DNA of 64,000 nt from positions 2,232,001-2,296,000 of the forward strand of contig NC_037090.1 of assembly GCF_002994745.2 (NCBI RefSeq). The letters run 5' to 3'. The stretch is from Rosa chinensis (taxonomy: Eukaryota; Streptophyta; Magnoliopsida; Rosales; Rosaceae). Below are positions 21,119-32,982 of the stretch, one piece after another; the stretch's first letter is position 1, and every line of letters starts with the position of its first letter. A program made the position numbers and the translations under genes. The notes below the pieces were generated by a model, which worked only from the letters and a program-made list of their open reading frames with translations, did not search any database and had not been told where the DNA came from.

Positions 21119-22184
21119 ATATAATGCCAGCTCCAATACTTTCATTTTTAAAATATGTATATATTCCAGTTTGGTTAAAATATCAGATTTTATAACATGT
21201 AAAATGACAAAATATTCGGCAATTAAACATTTGTTAAAATTCAAAGCAAAAAAAAAAAAAATACAAACCCGCAGCATAATGTGGGCGAACCTTCTAGTTA
21301 AGATCTATAGTTGCTTTTCTTCGTCTTCTTCTTCTTTTTTATTTTTTTTATTGTCGGCTCAGATTTATAGTTTGATCGAACAAGATCAGGCAATATCAGC
21401 TCCATAAATGTGAGCTGCAAAAGTGTAACCACCAGTAGTAACTAGGATGAAAAGCAACATAATTGCCATGCATGTACATGGATTATATCGATAGTTATAC
21501 AGTTATACTGAAGGCATGATAACTAAGCACCTACCCCCCTCACCAACCGAGGTTACCAAATTTCATTTTGGTACAATATTGTAATAGTGTGGTGACAGTG
21601 GTCTTTAATTTTATGTGTTTGGTTTTAAATGCTAGTTTGGAGTTTGCAATTGATTTCTTCTTATTTGTGCAGAAAAAGCGGTCTCTTTTATTGATGTCAA
21701 TATAATACATTATAACGTACATGCAGATTTTAAATTTTTGATAGTGACAAACTGACAATGCAAAGAGAGAGTACTAATCCAATTAACCCACACAATTACA
21801 CATTATACATTGCAATATGTTGGGATGTATGTTTGGTTAGAAGTAGATCCTAAATGGCTTGTAGATTGTATTGAAAATGTTCTACTTATAACTGATCCTT
21901 CTGCTTAATGAAATATAACAGTCTTTTGATTAAAAAAAATAATTATATGTGGTTAAACGAAATACACCACATAACTCATGGATCACATAGAAATATATAC
22001 TCACATACAATTTATTTTAGATCTTAAAATACTCGTGAATTTATTATGGAGTGGATAGCGCATATGATATATAGTTATATACGCACATAGTTTGACACAT
22101 AGTAGTTTTAAAATAATAGTATCTTGTGAGAGGTTGTGAGCATAATTATGAGATAATCATGTTTGTCAGTTAAAGGCACCTTGA
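21119..22184. other. Intergenic, possible retroposon tail near 21840-21940
   Basis: AT-rich DNA. The stretch CTTGTAGATTGTATTG...TTAATGAAATATAAC followed by TTTTGATTAAAAAAAAT resembles the 3' tail of a plant LINE, but only weakly. Nothing else is recognised. Confidence 0.35.
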
Positions 22185-22545
22185 GGCTCTCTCCAATTCT
22201 CCAAATGTCTCATAGTAAATCGTTGCCTTTCTGCTGCAGATGGTATAATTTTTGCCAGCGCTGGACGGATGAAATTGAGTTTCTTTGACAGATCGATGCA
22301 TCTGAACTTTCGGTTGATGTCTCTTTCTCTTCCAGAGCAGCCATAGCTGCTTCATCCATCAGTGCAGCAAGATATCAGCTCCACTAAAATTTTCACAAGC
22401 CTTCTATTTTCCAATCTCACCCAGATCTGCACTGGGCAATTGGCATCAATAGGGGTACTTCTTTCCAATAGCTTTCAAGATCAAACCATGCTCATCTGTG
22501 TTTGGGCAAAGCGACATAAATAAGTATACCAAACTTACCGGGCCG
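22185..22545 (-). pseudogene. CDC48C/NVL-like AAA ATPase C-terminal fragment
   Basis: Reading leftward from 22545, successive frames give PGKFGILIYVALPNTDEHGL and ILKAIGKKYP, then ACENFSGADI, DEAAMAALEEKETS, then ALAKIIPSAAERQRFTMRHL. This is the order of the second AAA domain end in plant CDC48 homologue C: the arginine-rich PGKFG segment, the ENxSGADLAAL sensor helix, and the C-terminal helix with ALxKIxPS. At least three frame changes and stops are present, and the intron positions are gone. It is a relic of a ribosome-biogenesis type AAA ATPase. Confidence 0.75.
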
Positions 22546-22870
22546 TGAAAAAGTTAATGGACATGCAGGTCTAGGTCTGCACCAACTAACAAAACCGAAA
22601 ATATCACTTATTCGAAATGTTCTTTTTCTGTTAAGTTCTTTTGATTGCAAAATTAATCAAAATAAATCTTATGTTGTGGGCATTGATGGATCATTAGAGA
22701 CAATCGTCCATATATGTCAACAAGGAAAATATATATGGAAACAGCCGGGGAAGGGGGCTTAATTTTATTTCGTGCAACAATGTTTTGTTGAAAAGTAAAT
22801 GCATCTATCGGAGGGTGGAGAGGCATGAAAGTTCATCCTAAAATGTTGGAATCTAAAAGATGCGAGTAAG

Positions 22871-22902
<32 letters not shown>

Positions 22903-23042
22903 CTTACTATAGCATGCTTTTAGGTCTCCATGTATATATCATTTATGTAAATTTTCAATTAAATTGATAATCGTTAAAGTACCAACTAAATCAAATCAAT
23001 AGCCGAACTGAAAAATGAATTCCACATAAAGAAATAGAACTG
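22546..23042. other. Intergenic upstream of WOX, with an (AT)n tract at 22871-22900
   Basis: AT-rich sequence with a dinucleotide run. No gene is recognised. Confidence 0.6.
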
Positions 23043-23052
23043 CTATATAATA
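23043..23052 (+). promoter_or_regulatory. Probable TATA box of the WOX gene
   Basis: CTATATAATA stands about 150 bp upstream of the chosen ATG (23201) and is the only good TATA motif in the proximal region. Confidence 0.45.
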
Positions 23053-23200
23053 TGTGCGCATGCACACTCTCCACATCCTTATCAGCTCTACTAGCTAAAA
23101 GATTCCCCCTTATCTAGTTGGACTTATCGTTCATGCTATTTGAATAATCCCGAGTCAAAAGAATCCCTTGTCGAGCAGCGGTGGTTTTAGAAAGCCTAAC

Positions 23201-24650
23201 ATGAACAATAATCAGGATATGCATGAGGATGACTACTACTCGATCAAAGCTGCAAATCTTCATGAGCCCGCTGCAGAAGTAGTATTCACTCCCAAGCTTA
23301 CCGCTACTTCCAACATGACCCAAAGTCATGTGTTATCATTCAACCACCAGCAGCATGATCAGGGTACTTAGTAAAAATTCTTAGTTAAATTTTAATTTTG
23401 AAGATGTTGACATGGGATATAGTAAAACAATTAATATATTTCATACAGAGGTTGGAGTGAAGTCGTTGCAAGGCCGGAGTGGCGGTGATGATTGCTATAA
23501 TGGTCACCAACCTTCCTCTGCAGCTTCGCAGCCAAGTTCCCGATGGAATCCAACCCCAGAGCAGTTACGGGTTCTGGATGAGCTGTTCGGACATGGATTA
23601 AAGACACCGACGGCACAGCAAATCCTACAAGTGACTGCACGGCTTCGACACTTTGGAAAGATTGAAGGCAAGAATGTCTTCTACTGGTTTCAGAACCACC
23701 GAGCGAGGGAGAGACAGAAGAGACGAAGAGAACTCATGTCCATGCGTCAGTATCACTCTAAGGAACAACAACTTTGGAGTAACAAAGAATCTGCAGGAGG
23801 TATTGGTCTTGGGACTGTACTGTATTAAATATGTTTTCATCTCTCCCCAAGTAGTATGGAACTAGGGCTCAACACTAGGCCGGTGAGGCCACCTCCTTTA
23901 GGTTAAATGATTGAGTACTCGAGTTTCAAAATAGGTTGTAAAATTTGTTTCTATAAATTTCACGATTGCTCAGGCTCAAAAATTAATTAACAGATAAATC
24001 ACAAGTTATCGAAATTGTCTACTTGCAGCTGCAGGACTGAGAAGGTCAGGTACTCTTGAAATTGAGCACCAGAATAAATGGACACTATCAAACTGCGGTG
24101 TTCTTGCTGATCAGGTATATATCATTTTCTTACGAATACGGTTCTTAGACTTAACTGTATCTAACCAAAATCTCAAGAAAAGATAGGAATGGATTGAATG
24201 CTAGGAATTTTTACTTTTTTACATTACATGTACGTTCATGCATGAGTTTCATTTGTTACTGTAAGTCCACAGGAATTATCTCCAGGGTTGCGGAAGAGGA
24301 TGAGCATGGTGACGGGTAATTACTCCGGTCAATTGGAGGAGCAATCCTATTCAGCTACACAGACCCTGGAAGCACGCGCAGCTACATTAATATACCCAAA
24401 GCTCTTGGACTATCATCATCCCCATTATGATTATGATTATGATTATGATTATGATTATGATTACGGTACTGTGTTGAGTGCACCCAATATTTACAAAGGA
24501 GCAGAAAGTAGATTAGAAGCTCAAACTCTGGAGCTCTTTCCACTTGAGAGCGACAATGTTAAGGGTGTTAATGAATCACCTATGATCAGAACTACAAACA
24601 TAGACAGTAATAAAGACTTCATGGCAGACCTATATTTTCAATTTCTTTGA
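23201..24650 (+). CDS. WOX: WUSCHEL-related homeobox transcription factor, WOX1/WOX6-like
   Basis: Four exons, 23201-23363, 23449-23799, 24029-24114 and 24273-24650, join in phase (1, 1, 0) and give 325 residues. The homeodomain is residues 86-149: [16 protein letters not shown] at the start, then the WUS-type helix region [20 protein letters not shown] and KRRR. The small third exon encodes [15 protein letters not shown], as in WOX1-type proteins. The last exon carries an Asp-Tyr repeat, then the repressor WUS-box TLELFPL and a C-terminal YFQFL that resembles the WOX1 end. WOX1-type factors act in the nucleus in leaf-blade and floral lateral growth. The first ATG in frame after an upstream stop was chosen. 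The frame is clean and the introns have GT-AG ends, so it looks functional. A broken tandem paralogue is at 2270-2893. Assignment to WOX1 rather than WOX6 is inference. Confidence 0.9.
24425..24467 (+). repeat. Coding hexanucleotide repeat TATGAT (Tyr-Asp) in the WOX last exon
   Basis: About seven in-frame TATGAT units encode alternating Tyr and Asp between the homeodomain and the WUS-box. The broken paralogue has only two units followed by changed sequence (2684-2695), so the tract differs in length between the copies. Confidence 0.9.
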
Positions 24651-24929
24651 AGAATCTGAGAATCAGAGTATTTAGCTAGAAATCTCCTTGATTTGGAAGC
24701 GTTTGTCAATCTATCCATGTAATAATAAACTAAAAAAGACCCACTGCACTCTTGCATCCTTTGATTCTTCTCCCGTTTTGGGGGGGGGGGGGGGGGGTAG
24801 GGGTCCTCTTTATCAGGTTCTATTCTTGTTCCTTCATACTTTTATTTCTTCTTTTTGTTAAAGGCCGTAGGGTAAGGTTGATGCCTCCCTTTATGTTTAA
24901 TTTGTTTGTTTTGTATTGTTGGTGGGGTA
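24651..24929. other. 3' flank of WOX with a G homopolymer
   Basis: It contains a run of about 18 G (24780-24797). The later part (24830-24929) matches the 3' flank of the relic at 2950-3075. Confidence 0.7.
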
Positions 24930-25960
24930 CGTGAAGCGGCCACACATATTGTTTCCTACTAAATGCGAAGCTCTTTACATTGTTTACATATAGATCAGGG
25001 CGTCAGGCGACAGCTTGTCAAATTTTGATATCGATACTGTGACCAAAACAATTATTTGGAAGCAAGATAATATTAGCATAATCCAAAACAGTGCAAAGAA
25101 CCACGTACGTCAAATATATCATATATGCCGGGCATAGAAACATGCATGCTGTACACGACTACGTAACGTTAATTGATGGCAGACTGAATCACATACTGTA
25201 AGCTTTTATTTTATTTTTATTTTTTGGGGTCAAAAACTGCATTGTAAGACATTAATCAAGCTTCAAGAAGATTCCCATGCGATCATTGTCTCTGTTTACA
25301 TTGTTGTGTACTTTTATTTTGCATATCAACTTGAGCTTATGACAAATAAGTTTAGCATAACAAGAAGATTAACAATGCTATTCTGCAGCCATAAAAAAAA
25401 AAAAACAATACTATTCTGCCGGCTGATAATTTCCTCCATCTCTTGCCGTCTATGCTCTCAAATTGCTTTCCTTGAGAGCACGCCTCATATTCTCATCGTG
25501 AATCGTGATAGACATATATTGTGAAGCATTTTTTATTTATTTTTTTATTTTAAATAAGCAGAGATTAAGTAATATTAGTTCTTTGAATGCAGACAATTAG
25601 TTTCGTCCTCAATTTTGAAGGAGAATGGTCTACCTACCACACTCTGGAAGTTCACTTCCGATCTCCCCATTTTATTGTAAAGTAAACTAATAATAAGTTG
25701 TTGAGGGACATAAACCTAAACAGCTAAATCCAACAACAGCAAAAAAGAGACATATCACACCTATAAGTACTTGCTAGGAAACTAGGCTAGGCAAAGAATT
25801 CACCACATAAAACCTTCATGAAGTGCATCATAATTCTCAAGCTTATAAGCCAAAGCATTGCCCTCTCTATAAACAAGAGATAAGCAAAATTGAATAGAGG
25901 GAGTAAAATGAAGACAATTAAACCAATCCACTCGAAGTCTCCACAAAAGAGAATTTTGTT
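24930..25960. repeat. Duplicated segment, copy 2 (partner 16198-17165)
   Basis: Co-linear with 16198-17165 over about 1 kb, with small indels. At its left it touches WOX 3' flank sequence, whereas copy 1 is preceded by a different sequence after the PR-4 relic. It ends within the RNase H fragment described next. Confidence 0.85.
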
Positions 25961-26040
25961 TGTTAAAGTAATGTACCACCGGAGCTGAATTAGCCTCTAG
26001 GCATACTTTGGTCCAACTTCTAGACCAAGCCCCTTATCGC
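25640..26040 (-). pseudogene. RNase H-like fragment of a non-LTR retrotransposon, longer copy
   Basis: The minus strand reads, with stops and shifts, SWTKVCLEANSAPVVHYFN, LLWRLRVDWFNCLHFTPSI and CLSLVYREGNALAYKLEN. These follow the RVT_3-type RNase H order, with the E-x-D/N-S-x-x-V and R-E-x-N-x-x-A motifs. It ends at GFMW followed by a stop. No reverse transcriptase is attached. Confidence 0.6.
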
Positions 26041-26184
26041 CTAAATCACCATTCTATGTGAATTTCAATAACATGTGAAACTTAGAAGATGATGCCGTGA
26101 CACATCTAAACGTACCAAACAATGTTAATCTTTATTTTTATTCAAAGTCTTCCGTCCATGAACCCGTTCGTACACTATTGTTGG

Positions 26185-26450
26185 ACATCTTGTCAAAGCC
26201 CAATAAGTGTCGCCTAACACACCAAAAACACAAAGGAAAGCCTACATTTTCTCGAACCGAGTCCTTTCCCGCCTAAACGAGCTGAAGCAGTTTTATTCTC
26301 TGTACGTACGTCTTCAACCTCTCGACTCAAAGTCTCAAACCCTTATCACTCTGATAAAACCCTAAACCTTCAAAGTTCCCTTACTCGATCACCCTCCACA
26401 CCTTAGTGCTTATGTATATATTCTGAGAAGTGAGAACTTTTAGTGTGTAG
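26185..26450 (+). pseudogene. Second E2 copy: upstream region joined to intron 2 (exons 1-2 deleted)
   Basis: 26190-26280 resembles the upstream region of the E2 gene at about 12700-12840 (AAAGCCCAATA, CCTTTCCCGCCT). By 26410 the sequence matches E2 intron 2 (GTATATA..TGAGAACTTTTAGTGTG, 14224-14253). The 1.4 kb between, including both first coding exons, is missing. The match then stops at the Copia insertion and resumes at 39323. Confidence 0.6.
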
Positions 26451-26650
26451 TATCAGACATATATGAATAATTCTTCTGTGTGTTTATTCTTCTCCCCGAG
26501 GAGGTCAATATATACAGTTATATTTGAATACAATATGAAAGACAATTAATAGTGAATACAATAAAAAATATATCCTAAAAGATTATGTCCCTTAAGTGGT
26601 TCTAATACTGATTATGTCCTCTGTGGAGTTGAATACAGCTCATTCCAACA
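26451..26650 (-). repeat. Copia 3' LTR, 200 bp
   Basis: On the minus strand it begins TGTTGGAATG and ends GTCTGATA, so the ends are TG...TA rather than the usual TG...CA. The target duplication confirms this boundary. A polypurine tract TTGAGGGGGAG (26651-26661, minus) adjoins it. Confidence 0.93.
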
Positions 26651-26657
26651 CTCCCCC

Positions 26658-27816
26658 TCAAGTTGGAGCGTAGATATCAATCATGCCCAACTTGTCAAGA
26701 GAGCTGTTAAATACTTTTCCTGAAACTGCTTTGGTTAGAATATCTGCTAGCTGCTCTTCTGATTGGACAAACGGAAAACAAATTATTTTCCGGTCCAAAT
26801 TTTCCTTAATGAAGTGTCGATCTACTTCCACATGCTTTGTACGGTCATGTTGAACTGGATTATGTGCTATTTCAATTGCAGCCTTGTTATCGCAATGTAA
26901 GTCCATTGTCTTCCTATTCTTGAAGCCCAAATCTTTCAACAGATGTCTAATCCACAGCAGCTCACAAACTCCATGTGCCATGCCTCTGAACTCTGCTTCA
27001 GCACTAGATCTTGCAACCACTTTCTGCTTCTTACTTCGCCATGTCACGAGGTTACCTCCAACAAAGGTAAAGTATCCCGAAGTAGATCTTCTATCTACCT
27101 TTGAACCTGCCCAATCTGCATCAGTATACCCCTCAACTACCAGCTTGTCTTTCTTCGCAAATAACAATCCTTTCCCTGGAGCAGCCTTTAGATACCTCAA
27201 AATTCGATAAACTGCATTCATGTGGTCTTCACTGGGAGCATGCATAAACTGACTAACGACACCAACTGCGTATGCAATATCTGGTCTAGTATGAGATAAA
27301 TATATTAATTTACCAACAAGACATTGATACCTGGACTTATTTGTAGGAACCTGATCTTTCCATTCACCTAGTCTGTGATTCATCTCCATGGGTGTCTCAA
27401 CTGGTTGACAATCAAGCATTCCAGTTTCTGTCAATAAATCAAGGACATATTTTCGTTGGGATAGTGAGATCCCTTCTTTTGACCTAGCTACCTCAATCCC
27501 CAAGAAATACTTCAGCTGTCCAAGATCTTTCATCTCAAATTCAGTAGCCAAATAATCCTGTAATGCTTTCCTTTCTACTGGATCATCTCCGGTTACCACC
27601 ATATCATCTACATAGACTATGAGCACTGTCAACTTACCAGCTTTGTGCCTGATAAAGAGAGTGTGATCAGAATTACTCTGCCGATAGCCAAATGCCTTCA
27701 TAGCCTTTGTGAATCTTCCAAACCATGCTCTGGGTGATTGCTTCAAGCCATACAATGACTTCCTTAACCTACACACCTTACCAACCTCTGATAACTTGCA
27801 TTGACTTCCTGGCGGC
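26658..27816 (-). pseudogene. Copia pol, 3' part: reverse transcriptase core and RNase H
   Basis: From the nested-element junction at 27816 leftward, the frame holds the RT motifs KSLYGLKQSPRAWF and the active-site YVDDM (near 27597-27611). It continues with the RNase H block DADWAGSKVDRRSTSGY, SSAEAEFRGMA, LHCDNKAAIEIAHNPV and TKHVEVDRHFIKE, and stops at 26658. All catalytic motifs look intact. The fragment is cut from its own N-terminal half by 7.15 kb, so it cannot be made as one protein. The frame matches that of the 5' part. Confidence 0.93.
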
Positions 27817-29404
27817 TGGTGGAGTTCCTGCAAGTATACAGGGTGGATGTAGTATAGTAATGGAAGAGAAGGGGTTGTCGTTCCCACGAGGATATTAAGT
27901 CAATTCACAATATGAAAACCTAAATTAATTAAAACCAAAAAACACACAAAACAAGAAACATGAATCGACTAAAACAAACAATGACTCAAACTAGGACTTA
28001 TGATTTTCACGGTTTTGAAAGAGTTTATGATAATGGGAAAATTATTCGAAAACAGAAACTTAAAATGTAAATCTAAATAAATTGAAATTGAGAAGAGAGT
28101 CTATAATGATTAAAGGTAAGAATATGATGATGATGAGCCTAGGGTGTCGGAATCAACCACAAGCAATCTTATCTACGTTTTGAACCAAGCAATGAATTCT
28201 TTCGTTTCTTTTGATAACAATTCCCGTATCTAAGTTCAGGTACGACACTTAGACCATAGTTTTCCTTAAGTGTATGATTCTCTCCAGGTACGGCAGAGGT
28301 CGTATATCCTAGCATGCAATCTATCCAGGTACGGCAATAATGTAATTCATATAGGACTCATTACATTCTAGAAAACAAGGGAATCATGCAAACCATTACT
28401 TCAGGTACGACAATAATGTACTTCACAATTCTTTATCTCATGAAGCTAATTTGAATTATATTGCAGGTACGCCTCAAATTCATCTTCTGATAACTAGATG
28501 CAAAGCCCTAAAGGTCGCGAATCAATAGAACTTTAACATAAGCAACAATTCAAGCAGAGATTAAGAATTTATCAAAACGAAACTATTAATCCATCAATTG
28601 AATATCAAAACATGTAAATAATCATGCTAGGGCCTCATCCTAGCCCTAGAAAAGAGGTTTAGCTACTTGAAACTAAATAAAACATAGGAAAAACATAAAA
28701 AGAATGGAAAGGGAAAAGAAGAGGAAGATGGGTGAGTCGTCTCCGCTCCTTAGGCATCTACAATGTGCTCCCGAGACTCCCTCCTCATGTAAATTCGTGC
28801 TCCCTTATATAGGAAAGATTTCTGCTCATCTTTGGCTTCAAGTTTCCTTGTAAGACTTGGATTTGGATTCCTTTCTTCATTTGGAATGGGAAAACCTTGA
28901 AATATCTCATGTAGAAGTAGGAATACATGTATTCTTGAATCCTTATCTGAATTAACTTCCTTGAAACATTAGGATTGACGATCTTGTGCCGCGAAACTTG
29001 AGTTCTCCACGAATGGTTGTAAATTCCCGAGCAGGTTTCCTGTCTGACCTATCTTCACTCAAATAATCATAACTTTCTCCAAAAGTATCGAAATCGAGAT
29101 CCGTAAAATTCTACAGAAAGTAGACATCCGTAGCTTTCCAATGATATAAAGCTCATTGTCTGATTCGATCTGGGTAACTCCCAGTAATTCGGTGAAGTTG
29201 GATGTTTTGCACAGACAGATTCTGGGACTTGGAATTGCACATTGTCTTTCAATCCTAGTTAGCTCATTTTGGCTTCTTTTTCTTCTTTCTATGGAACAAA
29301 CCTACAAAAACACTAAAAGATGTAAATGAATCATAAATAAAGAGAACTAAACATAAAAACCAAGATTAAGAGGCATAGAAATATAGGAAAATATGAGCCC
29401 ATCA
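27817..29404 (-). repeat. LTR of the nested element (3' LTR)
   Basis: 1588 bp with TG...CA ends. Several evenly spaced CCAGGTACG / TTCAGGTACG motifs occur at 28237-28470. An internal 61-codon open frame is present identically in both LTRs and is not a gene. Confidence 0.93.
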
Positions 29405-31845
29405 AATACCCCCACACTTAGACTTTGCTAGTCCTCGAGCAAAACAAATTAAAACAAAGACTAACTAGAACGAACACACAAAAATAAAAGCAAAGTTCCT
29501 AATCCTTCCAATCACCTCAGAGAATCAATCTCACATTTATAGCATCCAAATAACAACAATCATCAAAGCAGGTCCATAAGAACTTTCAATCGAGTGCTAA
29601 TAAATTCCGATAACAACCATGCTTGTGTAGACAGCGATAAATCAATATAAATTTCCACAACCCAAATAGACACATGATAATCAGCTTTAACTCCAAATCT
29701 TACCAGGGATTTCACTCACAATGAAGCACTCAGATTTTATTGGTAATTCTACTCACTCATGTTTATGTGAGACGAAGGATATATAAAAGCAAAATAGCTC
29801 ACATAAATGTTAAGATGGAAAAGCTTTTTCTGGAAAATAAAAACAAAGAATGATCTCATGCAAGAATATCTATCACCTAAATTATAGAATTGCCCCATAG
29901 GCTCACCTCTTTGACTCATCTCCACAAATTGCCTCACACTTTTCCTAGGATCATAAAGGTCTTTGTTCCGGTTGTAATGGGGCTAAGGGTTTTGGCTAAA
30001 AGAAATGAAAGATAAAGGAATTCAAAGGTTCTAAGAAATCAATAGAGCACAAATAATTTGAGCCTCAAGATCGCCAAATCCTCATAGGTGTCACACTTTC
30101 ACTTATCAAATAACGAACATGGAAGGCCAAATTTCATTGTGTTGGACCTTGACTTCACTTTAACCTTCTTATACTCCAAACCACACTCCAAGAAATCTTC
30201 AAGACATGGCTCTACAGTTTGTGGTTCTCAATTCTTTTTTTTTTTTTCATCTGCTTTCTAACCATAGATCAATGAAGACAAAATCTGCACCATAAACTCC
30301 AAGTTTCAATTCTTGTTTCTTGGTAGTTGGTTTCACGTCAACTTACTCCTCTGTTCCTAACACACAGCCTCATTCTTTTCTCTTTTTCTTTCTGTCACTT
30401 TCCCAAAGCAGCTTTCGTTCTTGCTTTCATATTCCAAGCTTAATTGGCAACCTTCTTTCCGAGCTCTTCCATTGTAATGTCAAAATTGTTCCTTTCTTCT
30501 TCTTTTTTTTCTTTTGCTTTTCTTTACATTAGCTCTGTTTTACGCTGAAACATCCCATATCCAAGCTGCTGCTGCAGGTTCATGCTCTAGACAATAGCAC
30601 TTAACTTCCTTCGAAAAGATTAAGATGTGTCCAAACTTTTTCTTTCTCTTTTTTTTTTCTTGTTGTCACTATTCAGACACACCTTTGCATTCAAAATTAC
30701 TTTGACAATGGTAATTCCTTAACTGAAATTTAGAAGTATGACCTGCAAATTCCACTTTGCCTTCAAGTACACATCACAACCCCCAAACTTGTTTTCTTCA
30801 GTACACATTCTTTACTCCAAAATTCCTCATATACATCTTCATAGTGCTCCATCAATTTCTCAGAACATAGGTAGGATATGTGTTTAAGGGTGAAGGGTTG
30901 GGAATATGTGTTTTATGAAAGAAAAGGCTTATTTTGGCTCAAAGGGCTATATATCTAAGGGATAATATAATCAGGAATGGAGGCTATTTGGCCATGGTGG
31001 TGATGATCCTAATTGCCTTAATCCCTTCCCAAAAATCATGTGAATCAATATAAAGTCTCGAGAGTCATTGAAGCAAGTTCTAGGACAAAATAATGAGATC
31101 ATACCTATCTAACAAGAAAGATCATAGAACTATGTAAAGCACTCTCAAGAATAGGCAATAGGCTCAATACTCACATGGGTTTTAAGTCTACACTAACCGT
31201 CACATGTTTCTCTAGATCACAAATTTTCATATTAACAATGGCCGTTGTGTTTCAAGCATGATCATCATAAGAAAGCATTAACAAAATATTGATGTCTAGA
31301 CCTAAATTGATGCTTATCATATTCATCAGCTCTAACAAGGATTAAATTCAAGTTCTCATCCTAGGTGTTGGAAGAAACTAAAGCAAAAGACTCACAAAAT
31401 AACAACTAAACGTACAGAACATTTTTTTTTTTTAGAGGTGATTTCCAGTATTTTATTTCCAGTATTTTCTACTAATTAAGCTATTCTACCACATGTGAAG
31501 CTAAAATATAAAAACACGAATCTAAATTCCTCCCCCCAAACTTAAGTGAGACATTGTCCTCAATGTTGAAAATATTAGCTAGCAATAATGCATCAAACAA
31601 GTAAGGGAAGAAGCAGTACAAAAAGGTAAAGAAAAGTAAAGAATAAGTTTAGAGCTCCCTGGATGTAGACGAAGAGGAAGAAAGGCCAAGACATGCTCCA
31701 AGTAGAAATCTCCATAATTGTTGAAACTTAGCTCGCGGATCGGACACTGAAGACAGAGGTATTTGCCCAAAATGTATCGGGGCTCATTGCAAAGCAATGA
31801 GTCTCGTAGCTCTCGTCGAATCACATAAAATCGACATATTACAAG
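29405..31845 (-). other. Non-coding 3' interior of the nested element
   Basis: 2.4 kb between the open frame and the 3' LTR with AT-rich, pyrimidine-run sequence and no coding domain on either strand. This large non-coding interior is typical of LARD-type elements. Confidence 0.7.
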
Positions 31846-32982
31846 TCAAAAACGGACATTCCTGCTACAAGTTATCACAACCAGAATTTCACAGTGAAAA
31901 CCGATTTCTTTTACCCGAGATGCCCAAAATATCCAAAATAGTAGCTTTCTTGAAATCGCAGCAGCAAACATCCTACTTATCCGAGAATTTCCAATTTTCC
32001 AATCACTTGTCTTGAGTATGAATTGGTTCCTCCTTTTTATCTTTTTCTTTCGAGACCACTTCATGTTTTTCCTTGCATCAAACTTTAAGTAGAGCGTCAA
32101 CAATTGTAAAGGAGGTGGCCAAGGATGCTGCAGTGATTGTGGGGGGAACTCATCCTTAGAATTTGAGGGAAGCTTGGGAACACACATGAGCTCAATTCTT
32201 GGAGCTGGAATAATGGGAAGAACGAGCTCGGAGGGTAAAGAAGGGAAAACTTCGCAAATTTGTTGCTCCACAGATGCTTGAAAATTTTGTGCATCAACTA
32301 CCACAGTGGTGACTTCATCAAGAGCATCTGATGTATGAGTTCTCACAACCTTTTCAAAAATAATTTCATCCTTTGGTTCTTCATTCTGTTGCTTGTCAGC
32401 ACATAACTCCATAAAAACTTTAATAGAAGGAGGATGAGTGCTCTTGGTAGCTTGATCATCAATGATTTTTCTTTTCATGTTTGGTTCAAAATATTTATCT
32501 TCGTCATCGAGCTGAAAATCAAATCTTTCTTCTGGTTTAGTAGGAAGCATTATGTCCTCTTCCTCCCAGGCATTAGCAAGCCGCAAAATTTGAAGTTCAA
32601 TTTCCGATAACGTTTTTGCAAGTTTTGATTGCCTTTCTTCAAGCTTTGATTGATCCTGTTTAACAATTGCAACCTCTTGATCAAACTTTTCTGATCTCTT
32701 CAATAGCTCAAACACCATCTCCTTAACAGTAGGATCTTCTTGCTGATAAATTGGAGCTTGATAAGATGATGGGAATTTGTTAGATGGATATGACCATTGT
32801 GCGGTTTCATAATATGGATTTTCAGACCATGAGTAGTTAGAATGATCTCCCCATCCCAAATTGCTATTAGATGGTTCTTGTTGTGGCCATGAAGGAGCAT
32901 CCCATGAAGACGAATTATTTCCAGACATTGAATATGTGTTGCAGCGGTACACTTGCTCAGAATAATACCCAGGGAAAGCCAT
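31846..32982 (-). CDS. Open frame of the nested element, possibly a derived gag
   Basis: 378 codons. The N-terminal 75 residues are rich in Ser, Asn, Tyr and Trp (SGNNSSSWDAPSWPQQEPS). A predicted coiled coil follows at about 85-130 (FELLKRSEKFDQEVAIVKQD and KLEERQSKLAKTLSEIELQI). Next comes an acidic segment, and the C-terminus is basic and of doubtful coding quality (RKKKIKRRNQF). I find no zinc knuckle and no clear gag domain. The N-terminal aromatic/Ser/Gln-rich part and the short coiled coil resemble the linker that follows the capsid region in plant Gypsy gag proteins, which is inference. It could be a structural protein in trans or a relic frame. Confidence 0.5.
   Translation of the reverse strand: MAFPGYYSEQVYRCNTYSMSGNNSSSWDAPSWPQQEPSNSNLGWGDHSNYSWSENPYYETAQWSYPSNKFPSSYQAPIYQQEDPTVKEMVFELLKRSEKFDQEVAIVKQDQSKLEERQSKLAKTLSEIELQILRLANAWEEEDIMLPTKPEERFDFQLDDEDKYFEPNMKRKIIDDQATKSTHPPSIKVFMELCADKQQNEEPKDEIIFEKVVRTHTSDALDEVTTVVVDAQNFQASVEQQICEVFPSLPSELVLPIIPAPRIELMCVPKLPSNSKDEFPPQSLQHPWPPPLQLLTLYLKFDARKNMKWSRKKKIKRRNQFILKTSDWKIGNSRISRMFAAAISRKLLFWIFWASRVKEIGFHCEILVVITCSRNVRF

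Noticed and set aside
23412..23828. 138-codon homeodomain frame as a complete gene
   Set aside because: It is exon 2 of the WOX gene extended into flanking introns; the spliced model adds the WUS-box exon.
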